Positions 51,604-58,568 of a stretch of DNA of 64,000 nt are shown here, piece by piece. The position numbers and the translations under genes are program-made. This stretch comes from Streptomyces sp. GS7 (GTDB taxonomy: Bacteria > Actinomycetota > Actinomycetes > Streptomycetales > Streptomycetaceae). The notes under the pieces were generated by a model that made no database searches, was not told where the DNA came from, and worked only from the letters and a program-made list of their open reading frames with translations. The stretch covers positions 5,511,501-5,575,500 of the forward strand of contig NZ_CP047146.1 in the NCBI RefSeq assembly GCF_009834125.1. The letters are read 5' to 3'. Every line of letters starts with the position of its first letter. Within the stretch, counting starts at the first letter, position 1.

Positions 51604-51945
51604 ATGCTGCGCAACGGACTGGAACCCTGGCATCTGCTCGTGGTGGCAATCGTCGTGATTGTTCTCTTCGGCTCCAAGAAGCTGCCCGACACCGCCCGCG
51701 CACTGGGGAAGTCGCTGCGGATCCTCAAGAGCGAGGCGAAGGCGATGCGGGAGGACGACGGGACGCCGCCGACCGCCACCTACGAGGCGGGACCCCAGGA
51801 GCGGACCGAGTCGCCGCGCACGATCCACGCGGCACCCGGCGCGCCCGGCAGCGTCAGCTCGGCGACCGCCCCCGGCAGCGCCGGCGCCGAGCGTCCCGCC
51901 GCCGCCCGCGCGGACCAGGAGGCCGGCCCCCGCCCCGCTTCCTGA
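51604..51945 (+). CDS. tatA: TatA/TatE family twin-arginine translocase subunit
   Basis: 113 aa. A short N-terminus, one membrane helix ([21 protein letters not shown] with the FGxKKLPD hinge) and an amphipathic helix ([19 protein letters not shown]) are diagnostic of TatA. The remainder is a Pro/Ala/Glu-rich tail. It forms the protein-conducting part of the Tat system, which exports folded cofactor proteins such as the EfeB peroxidases in this window. tatB and tatC are not here; streptomycetes commonly have dispersed tat genes. ATG 51604 with GAGAAAGG upstream. Confidence 0.9.
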   Translation: MLRNGLEPWHLLVVAIVVIVLFGSKKLPDTARALGKSLRILKSEAKAMREDDGTPPTATYEAGPQERTESPRTIHAAPGAPGSVSSATAPGSAGAERPAAARADQEAGPRPAS

Positions 51946-51981
51946 GGCAGGGGCACGGAACTCCTCACCACTGACGGACCG

Positions 51982-52212
51982 TCAGGGGCTGACCCCGTCG
52001 AACCCGTACCGCAGCGGCTCGCTCTTCACCTTCAGGTCACGGCGGTAGATGTGCAGCGCCGCGATCTGCATGCCGTCCGGTGCGTTCTCCGCCTGGCAGG
52101 GGTGGTTGACCTGCAGCACGCTCGGCCGGCCGCTCAGTCGCAGCCGGACCCCGTCCGCCGGCCCGCCGGAGAGTACGGCCGTTTCCCACCCTGCTGCGTC
52201 CATCTCATCCAT
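51982..52212 (-). CDS. Small hypothetical protein (76 aa)
   Basis: 76 aa from ATG 52212; an upstream GTG at 52221 and a downstream ATG at 52203 are also possible. The sequence WETAVLSGGPADGVRLRLSGRP...LHIYRRDLKVKSEPLRYGFD has the feel of small conserved streptomycete proteins (DUF5988-like GGPAD motif), tentatively. No signal peptide or membrane segment. It lies convergent to tatA and divergent from the TTA-containing membrane protein gene, sharing a GATTGCGCAATC palindrome with the latter. Function unknown. Confidence 0.65.
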   Translation of the reverse strand: MDEMDAAGWETAVLSGGPADGVRLRLSGRPSVLQVNHPCQAENAPDGMQIAALHIYRRDLKVKSEPLRYGFDGVSP

Positions 52213-52227
52213 GAGCAACACTTTAGA

Positions 52228-52239
52228 GATTGCGCAATC
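52228..52239. promoter_or_regulatory. GATTGCGCAATC palindrome, second TTGCGCAA site
   Basis: A perfect 12-bp palindrome 16 bp upstream of the small protein's ATG (minus strand) and 130 bp upstream of the membrane protein (plus strand). It contains the same TTGCGCAA core as at 51526-51533. Confidence 0.5.
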
Positions 52240-52368
52240 AGGGAACCATCAAGAAGTGCACCACGTTGGTCGCACAGTGACCGGAATGCATCGCCGTCCG
52301 GTCGGCCCCGGCAGAGCACCGGGCCGCACCGCGCAACCTTGGCTCCCTCAACCCACCGGGGAATACAC

Positions 52369-53172
52369 GTGCACGAGAACGACCGCTTAGAGGCACAGGA
52401 CGCACCCGAATTCGAGCGCACCCTGGACCGGGCCCTGAACTCCCCGGAGGTCAGGGAGGCGTTGCAGCGGACGTCCAGGACGCTCAACTCCGAGCAGTTG
52501 CGCAGCGAGGCGCTCGGGGCGCGCGCCGCGATCACCGCCGGGGCGGCGGCCGAGTACCGCGAGTTCGTCCGGCTGCGGGCCGCCACGACGCCGATCCGCC
52601 CCGTGGAGCCCGCGACCGGCACCGGCACGCAGGCCCGGAGCGGCGGACTGCTGCCCGCGCTGGGGGTGTTGGTGCCCGGCCTGGCCGCCACCGCGGCGGC
52701 CGTCTTCCTGCTGTTCGGCTTCGGTCTGCGGGCCGTCGCATCGCCGTCCCCGCTCGCCGACGAGCTGATCACGGCCGGCTGGACGTCCGCGGGTGTAGCG
52801 GGTGTGGCGACGTTGACGGGGCTCGTCTGGGTGCTCGCGGCGGCAGCGCGCAACCGCGCGGCGGCCGACGCCCGGACGCCGGAGGACGCCGATCCGGAGA
52901 CCGCGCGGGCGCACGCCGCCTGGCAACTGGCCTTGCTGGAGCGGGGAATCATGCCGTTCCTGCTCGGCCGGCTGGACACCACCTTGAGCGGCGGCGGGAG
53001 TCGCACCGGACGCCCGGCCCTCCCGCGCCCCGCCGCGGCCGGTGTCTCCGGCGGCACGGGCGAGGGGCGCCCCGTCCACACCGACGGCCCGGGTTTCAGC
53101 TCCCCGGACTTCTCCGGCCCCGACTTCGGCAGCCCGGACTTCTCCGGGCCGAAAGCGCCCGGGGCGCAGTAG
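52369..53172 (+). CDS. bldA-dependent (TTA codon) membrane protein with PDF-repeat tail
   Basis: 267 aa from GTG 52369 (GGGGA upstream). A charged N-terminal region (1-80), two membrane helices (LLPALGVLVPGLAATAAAVFLLFGFGL and SAGVAGVATLTGLVWVLAAAA) and a C-terminal low-complexity tail with repeated S/G-PDF units (GFSSPDFSGPDFGSPDFSGP). Leu7 is encoded by TTA at 52387-52389, right after the start, so its synthesis should depend on the bldA leucyl-tRNA and therefore on developmental stage. I recognise no family; such two-helix proteins with Pro/Asp/Phe tails are streptomycete-specific as far as I know. Confidence 0.78.
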   Translation: MHENDRLEAQDAPEFERTLDRALNSPEVREALQRTSRTLNSEQLRSEALGARAAITAGAAAEYREFVRLRAATTPIRPVEPATGTGTQARSGGLLPALGVLVPGLAATAAAVFLLFGFGLRAVASPSPLADELITAGWTSAGVAGVATLTGLVWVLAAAARNRAAADARTPEDADPETARAHAAWQLALLERGIMPFLLGRLDTTLSGGGSRTGRPALPRPAAAGVSGGTGEGRPVHTDGPGFSSPDFSGPDFGSPDFSGPKAPGAQ

Positions 53173-53175
53173 CGA

Positions 53176-53204
53176 GCGCCGTCGAGACCGCTCCTCGACG
53201 GCGC
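53176..53204 (+). terminator. Hairpin terminator after TTA-containing gene
   Basis: GCGCCGTCGAG (53176-53186) and its exact complement (53194-53204) with a 7-nt loop, directly after the stop codon at 53172. Confidence 0.75.
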
Positions 53205-53283
53205 CCCCGCGCCCTCACGGCCACCTGCCACAGCCACCGGCGCCACCGGGATCCGGCCCGCAGCGTGACGCATTCGCCCTGGC

Positions 53284-53325
53284 GCGCGTCGTCACGCATA
53301 CGCCGTCGAGCGCGTCGTCACGCAT
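53284..53325. repeat. 16-bp direct repeats between convergent genes
   Basis: GCGCGTCGTCACGCAT at 53284-53299 and 53310-53325, with further GTGACGCAT and CTCGTCAC relatives at about 53266 and 53341. They fill the short region between the membrane protein and terD genes. Origin unknown; possibly decayed duplication. Confidence 0.6.
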
Positions 53326-53343
53326 GCACGGCGACTCGCCTCG

Positions 53344-53925
53344 TCACAAGTGCGCGGCGATGGTGGGCATCAGATCCTGGAACGTCCGGCCGTGCGCGGG
53401 CGTGCCCAGCGCCGCCATCTGCCAACCCCCGTCCGCCCGGAAGACCTTGGCCATGACCTGGGCGGTGTGCGCGCCGCCTCCGGAGAGGGTGTACCGCGCC
53501 AGTTCCTGGCCGTTGGTCTCGTCGACCAGGCGGCAGAAGGCGTTCTCCACTTCCTGGAAGGTCTGCCCCGTGAAGGAGTTGACGGTGAACACGATCTGGT
53601 CGACGTGCGCGGGGACCCGCTGGAGATCGACCAGAACCGACTCGTCGTCATCCCCCTGGCCGCTGCCCCCGACCAGATTGTCGCCGGTGTGCCGCACCGA
53701 GCCGTCGTCGCTGACCAGGTGCTGGAAGAAGACCACGTCCATGGGCTGCTTGCCCGCGAAGAGCACCGCCGACGCGTCGAGGTCGATCTCCCGGGCCGTC
53801 AGGCGGGCGAGAAATCCCTTGCGGCGCGCGGCCTGCCAGCCCAGTCCCATCCGTACGACACTCAGCGCCCCGCCGTCGGACTTGCTGAGGCTGACTTTCT
53901 GGCCCTTGCTCATGTTCACGGTCAT
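53344..53925 (-). CDS. TerD family protein
   Basis: 193 aa. VNMSKGQKVSLSKSDGGALSVVRMGLGWQ, then EIDLDASAVLF, VVFFQHLVSDDGSVRHTGDN and DDDESVLVDLQRVPAHVDQIVFTVNSF are the TerD calcium-binding beta-sandwich. ATG 53925 (GGGGA 5 nt upstream) is used; a TTG four codons earlier is less likely. TerD paralogues are numerous in streptomycetes and are linked to tellurite resistance, stress and differentiation, possibly as calcium-dependent scaffold proteins. It stands alone here, without other ter genes. Confidence 0.9.
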   Translation of the reverse strand: MTVNMSKGQKVSLSKSDGGALSVVRMGLGWQAARRKGFLARLTAREIDLDASAVLFAGKQPMDVVFFQHLVSDDGSVRHTGDNLVGGSGQGDDDESVLVDLQRVPAHVDQIVFTVNSFTGQTFQEVENAFCRLVDETNGQELARYTLSGGGAHTAQVMAKVFRADGGWQMAALGTPAHGRTFQDLMPTIAAHL

Positions 53926-54028
53926 CTGATTCCCCAATTCCGGTCTGCCGGGGAAACGGACGCGCCGGCACGGCGGTTCCCGCAGCCGCGAAGAAACCTG
54001 TGCCTCTCCCGGTGCGGGTGGAATCGAC

Positions 54029-54295
54029 TCAGTCCCGTGAATTCCCGAACAGCAGCCGGTAGATGATCAGCAGCACGAGCGCACCGGCGACGGCGGCGAT
54101 CCAGGTGGCGGCGTCGAAGAAGTTGTGGGCGATCGGCCGGTGCAGGAACTTCGCCGACAGCCAGCCGCCGACGAACGACCCGGCGATACCGATGAGCGTG
54201 GTGCCCACCAGCCCGCCCGGATCGCGCCCGGGGAGAAGGAACTTGGCTATCGCACCGGCCAGGAGTCCGAGAACGATCCAGCTGACGATGCCCAC
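54029..54295 (-). CDS. GlsB/YeaQ/YmgE family stress-associated membrane protein
   Basis: 88 aa with three membrane helices: [43 protein letters not shown] and [21 protein letters not shown]. The GAIAK-x2-x-PG and GIxGSFxGG motifs define the family (transglycosylase-associated proteins). SD GAAAGG precedes the ATG at 54295. A TCTACAG-CA-CTGTAGA palindrome 39 bp upstream probably controls it. Function unproven; induced by stress in several bacteria. Confidence 0.88.
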   Translation of the reverse strand: MGIVSWIVLGLLAGAIAKFLLPGRDPGGLVGTTLIGIAGSFVGGWLSAKFLHRPIAHNFFDAATWIAAVAGALVLLIIYRLLFGNSRD

Positions 54296-54333
54296 GGGAC
54301 ATCCTTTCGTCGGTCGTTGGCTACGGGCGGAAA

Positions 54334-54349
54334 TCTACAGCACTGTAGA
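54334..54349. promoter_or_regulatory. Second BlaI/CopY-like palindrome TCTACAG-N2-CTGTAGA
   Basis: Perfect 7-bp arms around CA. The core CTACAG-N2-CTGTAG is the same as at 29945-29970. It is 39 bp upstream of the GlsB-type gene (minus) and about 105 bp upstream of the alcohol dehydrogenase (plus). Confidence 0.6.
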
Positions 54350-54454
54350 AATTCGCTGCTCGGGATCAGGCCAGTGGCCGGCGGGTACGGCGGGCGGTGC
54401 CTGCCAGCGTTTGCCCGGTGCCGGGGCGGGCGCGACGCTGGAGGGGTGGCAGCC

Positions 54455-55492
54455 GTGGCGCGGGCGGAGACGCTGTCCGGCTGGGCCGTGGAGCGGCCCG
54501 GTCCGGCGGACTCCGGACCGCTGACGGCGGTGCGCCGGCCCGTTCCGGAGCCGGGGCCCGGCGATCTCCTGGTGAGCGTGGAGGCATGCGGTGTCTGTCG
54601 TACGGATCTGCATCTCGCTGAGGGTGATCTGGCGCCGCACCGGCCGGCGACCGTGCCGGGACACGAGATCGTGGGCCGGGTGGTTGCCGCGGGCGAGGCG
54701 GTGACGGCGTTCCGGACCGGTGACCGGGTGGGCGGAGCGTGGCTGCGCGGCACCTGCGGGCGGTGCCGCTACTGCCGAGCGGGGGCGGAGAACCTCTGCC
54801 CCGAGTCGACCTATACGGGGTGGGATGCCGACGGCGGATTCGCGGATACGGCGCTGATACCGGCCGACTACGCGTATCCGCTGCCGGAGGCCGCAAGCGC
54901 CGAGAAGCTGGCGCCGCTGCTGTGCGCGGGGATCATCGGCTACCGGGCGCTGCGGCGCAGTGCGCTGCCGCCCGGCGGCAGGCTGGGGATCTACGGCTTC
55001 GGGGGCTCGGCACATCTGGCGGCGCAGGTCGCGCTATCCGAGGGCGCGACCGTCCATGTGCTGACCCGGTCGGCGCGGGCGCGCGACCTGGCGCGCGAAC
55101 TGGGGGCGGCCTCGGTCGGTGGCGCCTACGACGCACCGCCCGAACCGCTGGACTCCGCGATCCTCTTCGCGCCGGTCGGGGATCTCGTACCGGTGGCGCT
55201 GGCGGCGCTCGACCGGTCGGGCACGCTCGCCGTCGCCGGGATCCACCTCACCGACATCCCCCCGCTCTCGTACCACCGCGAGCTGTTCTACGAGCGGAAC
55301 CTGCGCAGTGTGACGGCGAACACCCGGCGCGACGGGCGGGAGTTCCTGGCGGCGGCGGCGCGGATCGGGATCCGGGTCACCACGCGGCCGTATCCGCTGA
55401 GCCGCGCCCCGGAGGCGCTGGCGGATCTGGCCGGTGACCGTATCGAGGGGGCGGCGGTGCTGCTGCCGGACGAGCCGTTCCGACCGTCCTGA
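54455..55492 (+). CDS. Zinc-dependent alcohol dehydrogenase
   Basis: 345 aa medium-chain dehydrogenase. Catalytic zinc ligands in [11 protein letters not shown] and VPGHE, structural zinc site [15 protein letters not shown], and NAD(P)-binding [16 protein letters not shown] are intact. The pattern resembles the AdhA group of zinc-binding MDR enzymes found in actinobacteria. GTG 54455 is preferred, with GGAGG 10 nt upstream; GTG 54446 lies too close to it. A BlaI-like box upstream may co-regulate it with the divergent GlsB-type protein. Confidence 0.9.
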   Translation: MARAETLSGWAVERPGPADSGPLTAVRRPVPEPGPGDLLVSVEACGVCRTDLHLAEGDLAPHRPATVPGHEIVGRVVAAGEAVTAFRTGDRVGGAWLRGTCGRCRYCRAGAENLCPESTYTGWDADGGFADTALIPADYAYPLPEAASAEKLAPLLCAGIIGYRALRRSALPPGGRLGIYGFGGSAHLAAQVALSEGATVHVLTRSARARDLARELGAASVGGAYDAPPEPLDSAILFAPVGDLVPVALAALDRSGTLAVAGIHLTDIPPLSYHRELFYERNLRSVTANTRRDGREFLAAAARIGIRVTTRPYPLSRAPEALADLAGDRIEGAAVLLPDEPFRPS

Positions 55493-55566
55493 CGAGCGGC
55501 GGCGCGGTCGGCCGCGGAGCGGCTGTGCGACCCGCCGCGGAGCGGCGAAGTACCGCCGGCTCGCGG

Positions 55567-55923
55567 TCAGTCCCGGGTCGGGAATGCCTCGACCAGTGCG
55601 TCCGGGGCCGCCTGCTTCCAGGAGTCGACGAGGATGTCGCGGAGTTCGTCGATGTCCTCCAGGGCGGCCAGGCGGACCCGTACCCAGTTGGAGCCGGCCT
55701 CGTGAGGCGGTACCCAGAACTTCTCCGGCTCGGCCGCGATCAGCTCCTGGCGCTCGTGGCGGGGGCAGCGCACGGCGAAGGAGGTCTCGTCATCGGGGAC
55801 GGTGATGAACATCTTCCCGGCGACGCGGAAGGTGGGCATGCCCCATGCCTGCTTCTCCGTGGTCTGCGGGAGGCCGAGGGCGATACGGCGGATGTCGTCG
55901 GAGTCCGGCTCGGTCGTGGTCAC
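55567..55923 (-). CDS. MmcQ/YjbR family DNA-binding-fold protein
   Basis: 118 aa. DIRRIALGLPQTTEKQAWGMPTFRVAGKMFITVPDDETSFAVRCP and WVRVRLAALEDIDELRDILVDSW match the YjbR/CyaY-like fold. The family is widespread, with a winged or cyaY-like fold, and its biochemical role is unsettled. GTG 55923 is the start; the SD is weak. Convergent with the alcohol dehydrogenase. Confidence 0.85.
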   Translation of the reverse strand: MTTTEPDSDDIRRIALGLPQTTEKQAWGMPTFRVAGKMFITVPDDETSFAVRCPRHERQELIAAEPEKFWVPPHEAGSNWVRVRLAALEDIDELRDILVDSWKQAAPDALVEAFPTRD

Positions 55924-56021
55924 GTCACCAGATTACGGCGCACCGGCGGAGCCGTGATCGCCCGCGTCCGCGGTGCCCGGCGAGGACGCCGTCCACCACT
56001 GCGGGGGACGGCGCCCGGTGC

Positions 56022-57482
56022 TCACCAGGCCGCGGGGGCGTAGTCCTTCAGGAAGCAGCCGTACAGGTCCTCGCCCAGCTCGCCCCGGACGATCGGGTCG
56101 TAGACCCGGGCCGCGCCGTCGACCAGGTCGAGCGGGGCGTGGAAGCCCTCCTCGGCCATGCGCATCTTGGCGGGGTGCGGCCGCTCGTCGGTGATCCAGC
56201 CGGTGTCGACGGCGGTCATCAGGATGCCGTCGGTCTCCAGCATCTCCTTGGCGCTGGTACGGGTGAGCATGTTGAGCGCGGCCTTGGCCATGTTGGTGTG
56301 CGGATGCCCCGCGCCCTTGTAGCCGCGACTGAACTGGCCTTCCATCGCCGAGACGTTGACCACGTACTTGCGCCGGGCCGGGGACGCGGCCATCGCCGGC
56401 CGCAACTTGCTGACCAGGAGGAACGGGGCGGTCATGTTGCAGAGCTGGACTTCCAGCAGCTCGACCGGGTCGACCTCGTCGACCTTCTGGATCCAGCTGT
56501 TGCTCGCGTGCAGGTCGGGGACCAGACCGCCGGCGTCGATCGCGGTGCCCGCCTCGATCCGGGCGGGCGAGGCGGAGCCGCTGGTCAGGGCGAGCGCGGT
56601 GAGGTTCTCGGCGGTCAGCTCCGGCCGCCCGTCGGCCCCGGCGCCGGGGAGCGCGGGGGCACCGCTGCCGAAGTGGCCGAGGACGAGCGAGGCGGGCAGC
56701 TCCCCGGCGGGCAGCGGCGCGGACTCCGCGGCGACCAGCCGGTCGTACGCCTCGGGCGAGCGGCGGACGGTCTGGGCGGCGTTGTTGATCAGGATGTCGA
56801 GCGGGCCCTCGGCGCTCACCGAGTCGGCCAGGGATATCACCTGGGCCGGGTCGCGCAGGTCGATGCCGACGATCTTGAGCCGGTGCAGCCACTCCGCGCT
56901 GTCCGGCATCGCCGTGAAGCGCCGGATCGCGTCGTTCGGGAAACGGGTGGTGATCGTGGTGTGGGCGCCGTCCCGGAGGAGCCGGAGGGCGATGTACATG
57001 CCGATCTTGGCGCGTCCGCCGGTGAGCAGCGCACGCCGCCCGGTGAGGTCCGTACGGGCGTCGCGGCGGGCGCGGTTCTCCGTGGCGCAGGCCCGGCAGA
57101 GCTGGTGGTAGAAGGCGTCGACCTCGACGTAGCGGGCCTTGCAGACGTAGCAGCAGCGGGGGCGTTCCAGGATTCCGGCGAGTTCCGAGGTCACCGAGCT
57201 GGTGAGCGCCACGCCCAGGGTCTCGTCGTCGATCCGGTCGGCGGCTCCGGTGGCCGTCGCCTCGGTCACCTGCTTGTCGTTGGCGGTCTTGGCCGCCCGG
57301 CGCTCCTGGCGCCGGCGCTGCTTCACCGTCCGGTAGATGCCCGCGGTGGCCCGCCGTATCGTGATCGCGTCGGGGTGGTCGACCGGGATGGTGTCGAGTT
57401 CTTCGAGGACGCTGAGGCAGACCGCCATCCGCTCCGCGTCGATTCCCGCGCCATCGGCCCGGCTGTCATCGGTCACCGTCAT
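56022..57482 (-). CDS. SDR oxidoreductase with zinc-ribbon insertion and non-canonical active site
   Basis: 486 aa. An N-terminal helical, basic region (1-100), a four-cysteine zinc ribbon (C111-x2-C114 ... C129-x2-C132), and a Rossmann SDR domain with TGGRAKIG (154-161), NNAAQT and the catalytic Ser378 in NVSAMEG. The usual YxxxK tyrosine position is Thr396 (T-N-M-A-K400); the closest Tyr is 388. An insertion (about 250-330) separates strand 4 from the active site. The protein is therefore an atypical or perhaps non-catalytic SDR that may bind nucleic acid or protein through its N-terminus. ATG 57482, weak SD. Confidence 0.82.
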   Translation of the reverse strand: MTVTDDSRADGAGIDAERMAVCLSVLEELDTIPVDHPDAITIRRATAGIYRTVKQRRRQERRAAKTANDKQVTEATATGAADRIDDETLGVALTSSVTSELAGILERPRCCYVCKARYVEVDAFYHQLCRACATENRARRDARTDLTGRRALLTGGRAKIGMYIALRLLRDGAHTTITTRFPNDAIRRFTAMPDSAEWLHRLKIVGIDLRDPAQVISLADSVSAEGPLDILINNAAQTVRRSPEAYDRLVAAESAPLPAGELPASLVLGHFGSGAPALPGAGADGRPELTAENLTALALTSGSASPARIEAGTAIDAGGLVPDLHASNSWIQKVDEVDPVELLEVQLCNMTAPFLLVSKLRPAMAASPARRKYVVNVSAMEGQFSRGYKGAGHPHTNMAKAALNMLTRTSAKEMLETDGILMTAVDTGWITDERPHPAKMRMAEEGFHAPLDLVDGAARVYDPIVRGELGEDLYGCFLKDYAPAAW

Positions 57483-57673
57483 CGCCGCTGCCGCTTTCCT
57501 GGGATCGTTCGTCCTCGTCAGGCCGGCTGTTCCAGCCCTTCGCACCGCCTGTTCGAGCTTCGGCGGAACTTTACGTAGCGGCGGGCGGCTGCGCCAAACC
57601 GGAGGCGGCGGGCACGCCCGGCGGCCGGCCCGGCGCGTGCCCGCCGCCGGCGGCGCCGCACGCCCCTCCTCCA

Positions 57674-57771
57674 CCTGCCCGCCTGCCCGCCTGCCCGCCT
57701 GCCCGCCTGCCCGCCTGCCCGCCTGCCCGCCTGCCCGCCTGCCCGCCTGCCCGCCTGCCCGCCTGCCCGCC
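57674..57771. repeat. 12 perfect tandem copies of the 8-bp unit CCTGCCCG
   Basis: 96 bp of uninterrupted CCTGCCCG (57674-57769) plus a 2-bp partial copy. It lies about 190 bp upstream of the SDR start and about 110 bp upstream of the Trypco1 gene, in the divergent intergenic region 57483-57878. The rest of that region holds no gene. An 8-bp unit will change reading frame and promoter spacing whenever the copy number changes. Confidence 0.9.
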
Positions 57772-57878
57772 GCGATCATGACCGGTGGTAGCGAGTCCCT
57801 CACCGGGGCACCCGCAGGCCCCGCCGGTGATACGGCCGTTCCGCTGTCGTGATCGCCGCTGATCGGCACAATGAGTGC

Positions 57879-58283
57879 GTGCCGAATCACTCTGAACTCA
57901 CCCTCGCCGATGGAACATCCATCCGTCTGGAGCTCACTCCGGTCGACGGCGCGCACCGGCCGCACCCGCAGCCCGACGCGGCCACGGACCGGACGGAAGC
58001 CGCGGATCTGCCGGAGGGGACGGGGCCGACCGGGCCAGTCGCCCGCGGCGGCGCGGCGGCAGCGGCGACGGCGGTCGCCGCGCTGCACACGACGCTGCGA
58101 CCGCTGGGCCCGCTCCTCCAGGAGATCCATGACGCGGTCACCGCCTCCGAACGGCCCCCGCACGAGATGTCGGTGCAGTTCGGGGTGCAGGTCGGCCAGG
58201 ACCTGAAGCTCGGCCTCGTGGGGGCCAACGGGCGGGCGAGTCTGACGATCACCGCGACGTGGCGGCCGCAGCGGACGGAGTGA
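57879..58283 (+). CDS. CU044_2847 / Trypco1-domain protein
   Basis: 134 aa from GTG 57879 (MPNHSELTLADGTSIRLELTPVDG). An Ala/Pro/Thr-rich middle leads to LGPLLQEIHDAV...HEMSVQFGVQVGQDLKLGLVGANGRASLTITATWR, the signature of the trypsin-co-occurring domain 1 (CU044_2847 family). These small domains accompany trypsin-like proteases, caspases and NTPases in predicted bacterial conflict systems. No protease gene is present next to this one. There is no SD; CACAAT 6 bp upstream suggests leaderless initiation. GTG 57849 is an alternative. Confidence 0.72.
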   Translation: MPNHSELTLADGTSIRLELTPVDGAHRPHPQPDAATDRTEAADLPEGTGPTGPVARGGAAAAATAVAALHTTLRPLGPLLQEIHDAVTASERPPHEMSVQFGVQVGQDLKLGLVGANGRASLTITATWRPQRTE

Positions 58284-58568
58284 CGGGCTGATTCAGGGGA
58301 CCTTCGACGCGGAGACGCGGGCCGGCCGGAGGGCGCCGTGCTGCGGGGCCTGTGCAGGGCGCCTCCAGGCCCCGGGTCGGCGAGGCGATGGTGGTCCACT
58401 GGATACCGCCGCGACGGCTCGACGGCGCCCAAGGGCCGCCGGGACAGAGCGAGTTGGAATGGGCCGGCGGTCTGGCGGCGCTCCGGGGCACCGCCCCGCC
58501 GGTGGAGTTGCCGGACCCGGCGGACCCCGCGGGGCCGGCGGATCCGGGCGGGTCCCGGAGACGGCGGC

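Noticed and set aside
51971..51985. CTGACGG-A-CCGTCAG palindrome after tatA as terminator
   Set aside because: A one-base loop cannot form a hairpin; it is a dyad only and overlaps the convergent gene's stop.
57674..57771. CRISPR array
   Set aside because: The 8-bp units are contiguous without spacers, so this is a simple tandem repeat.
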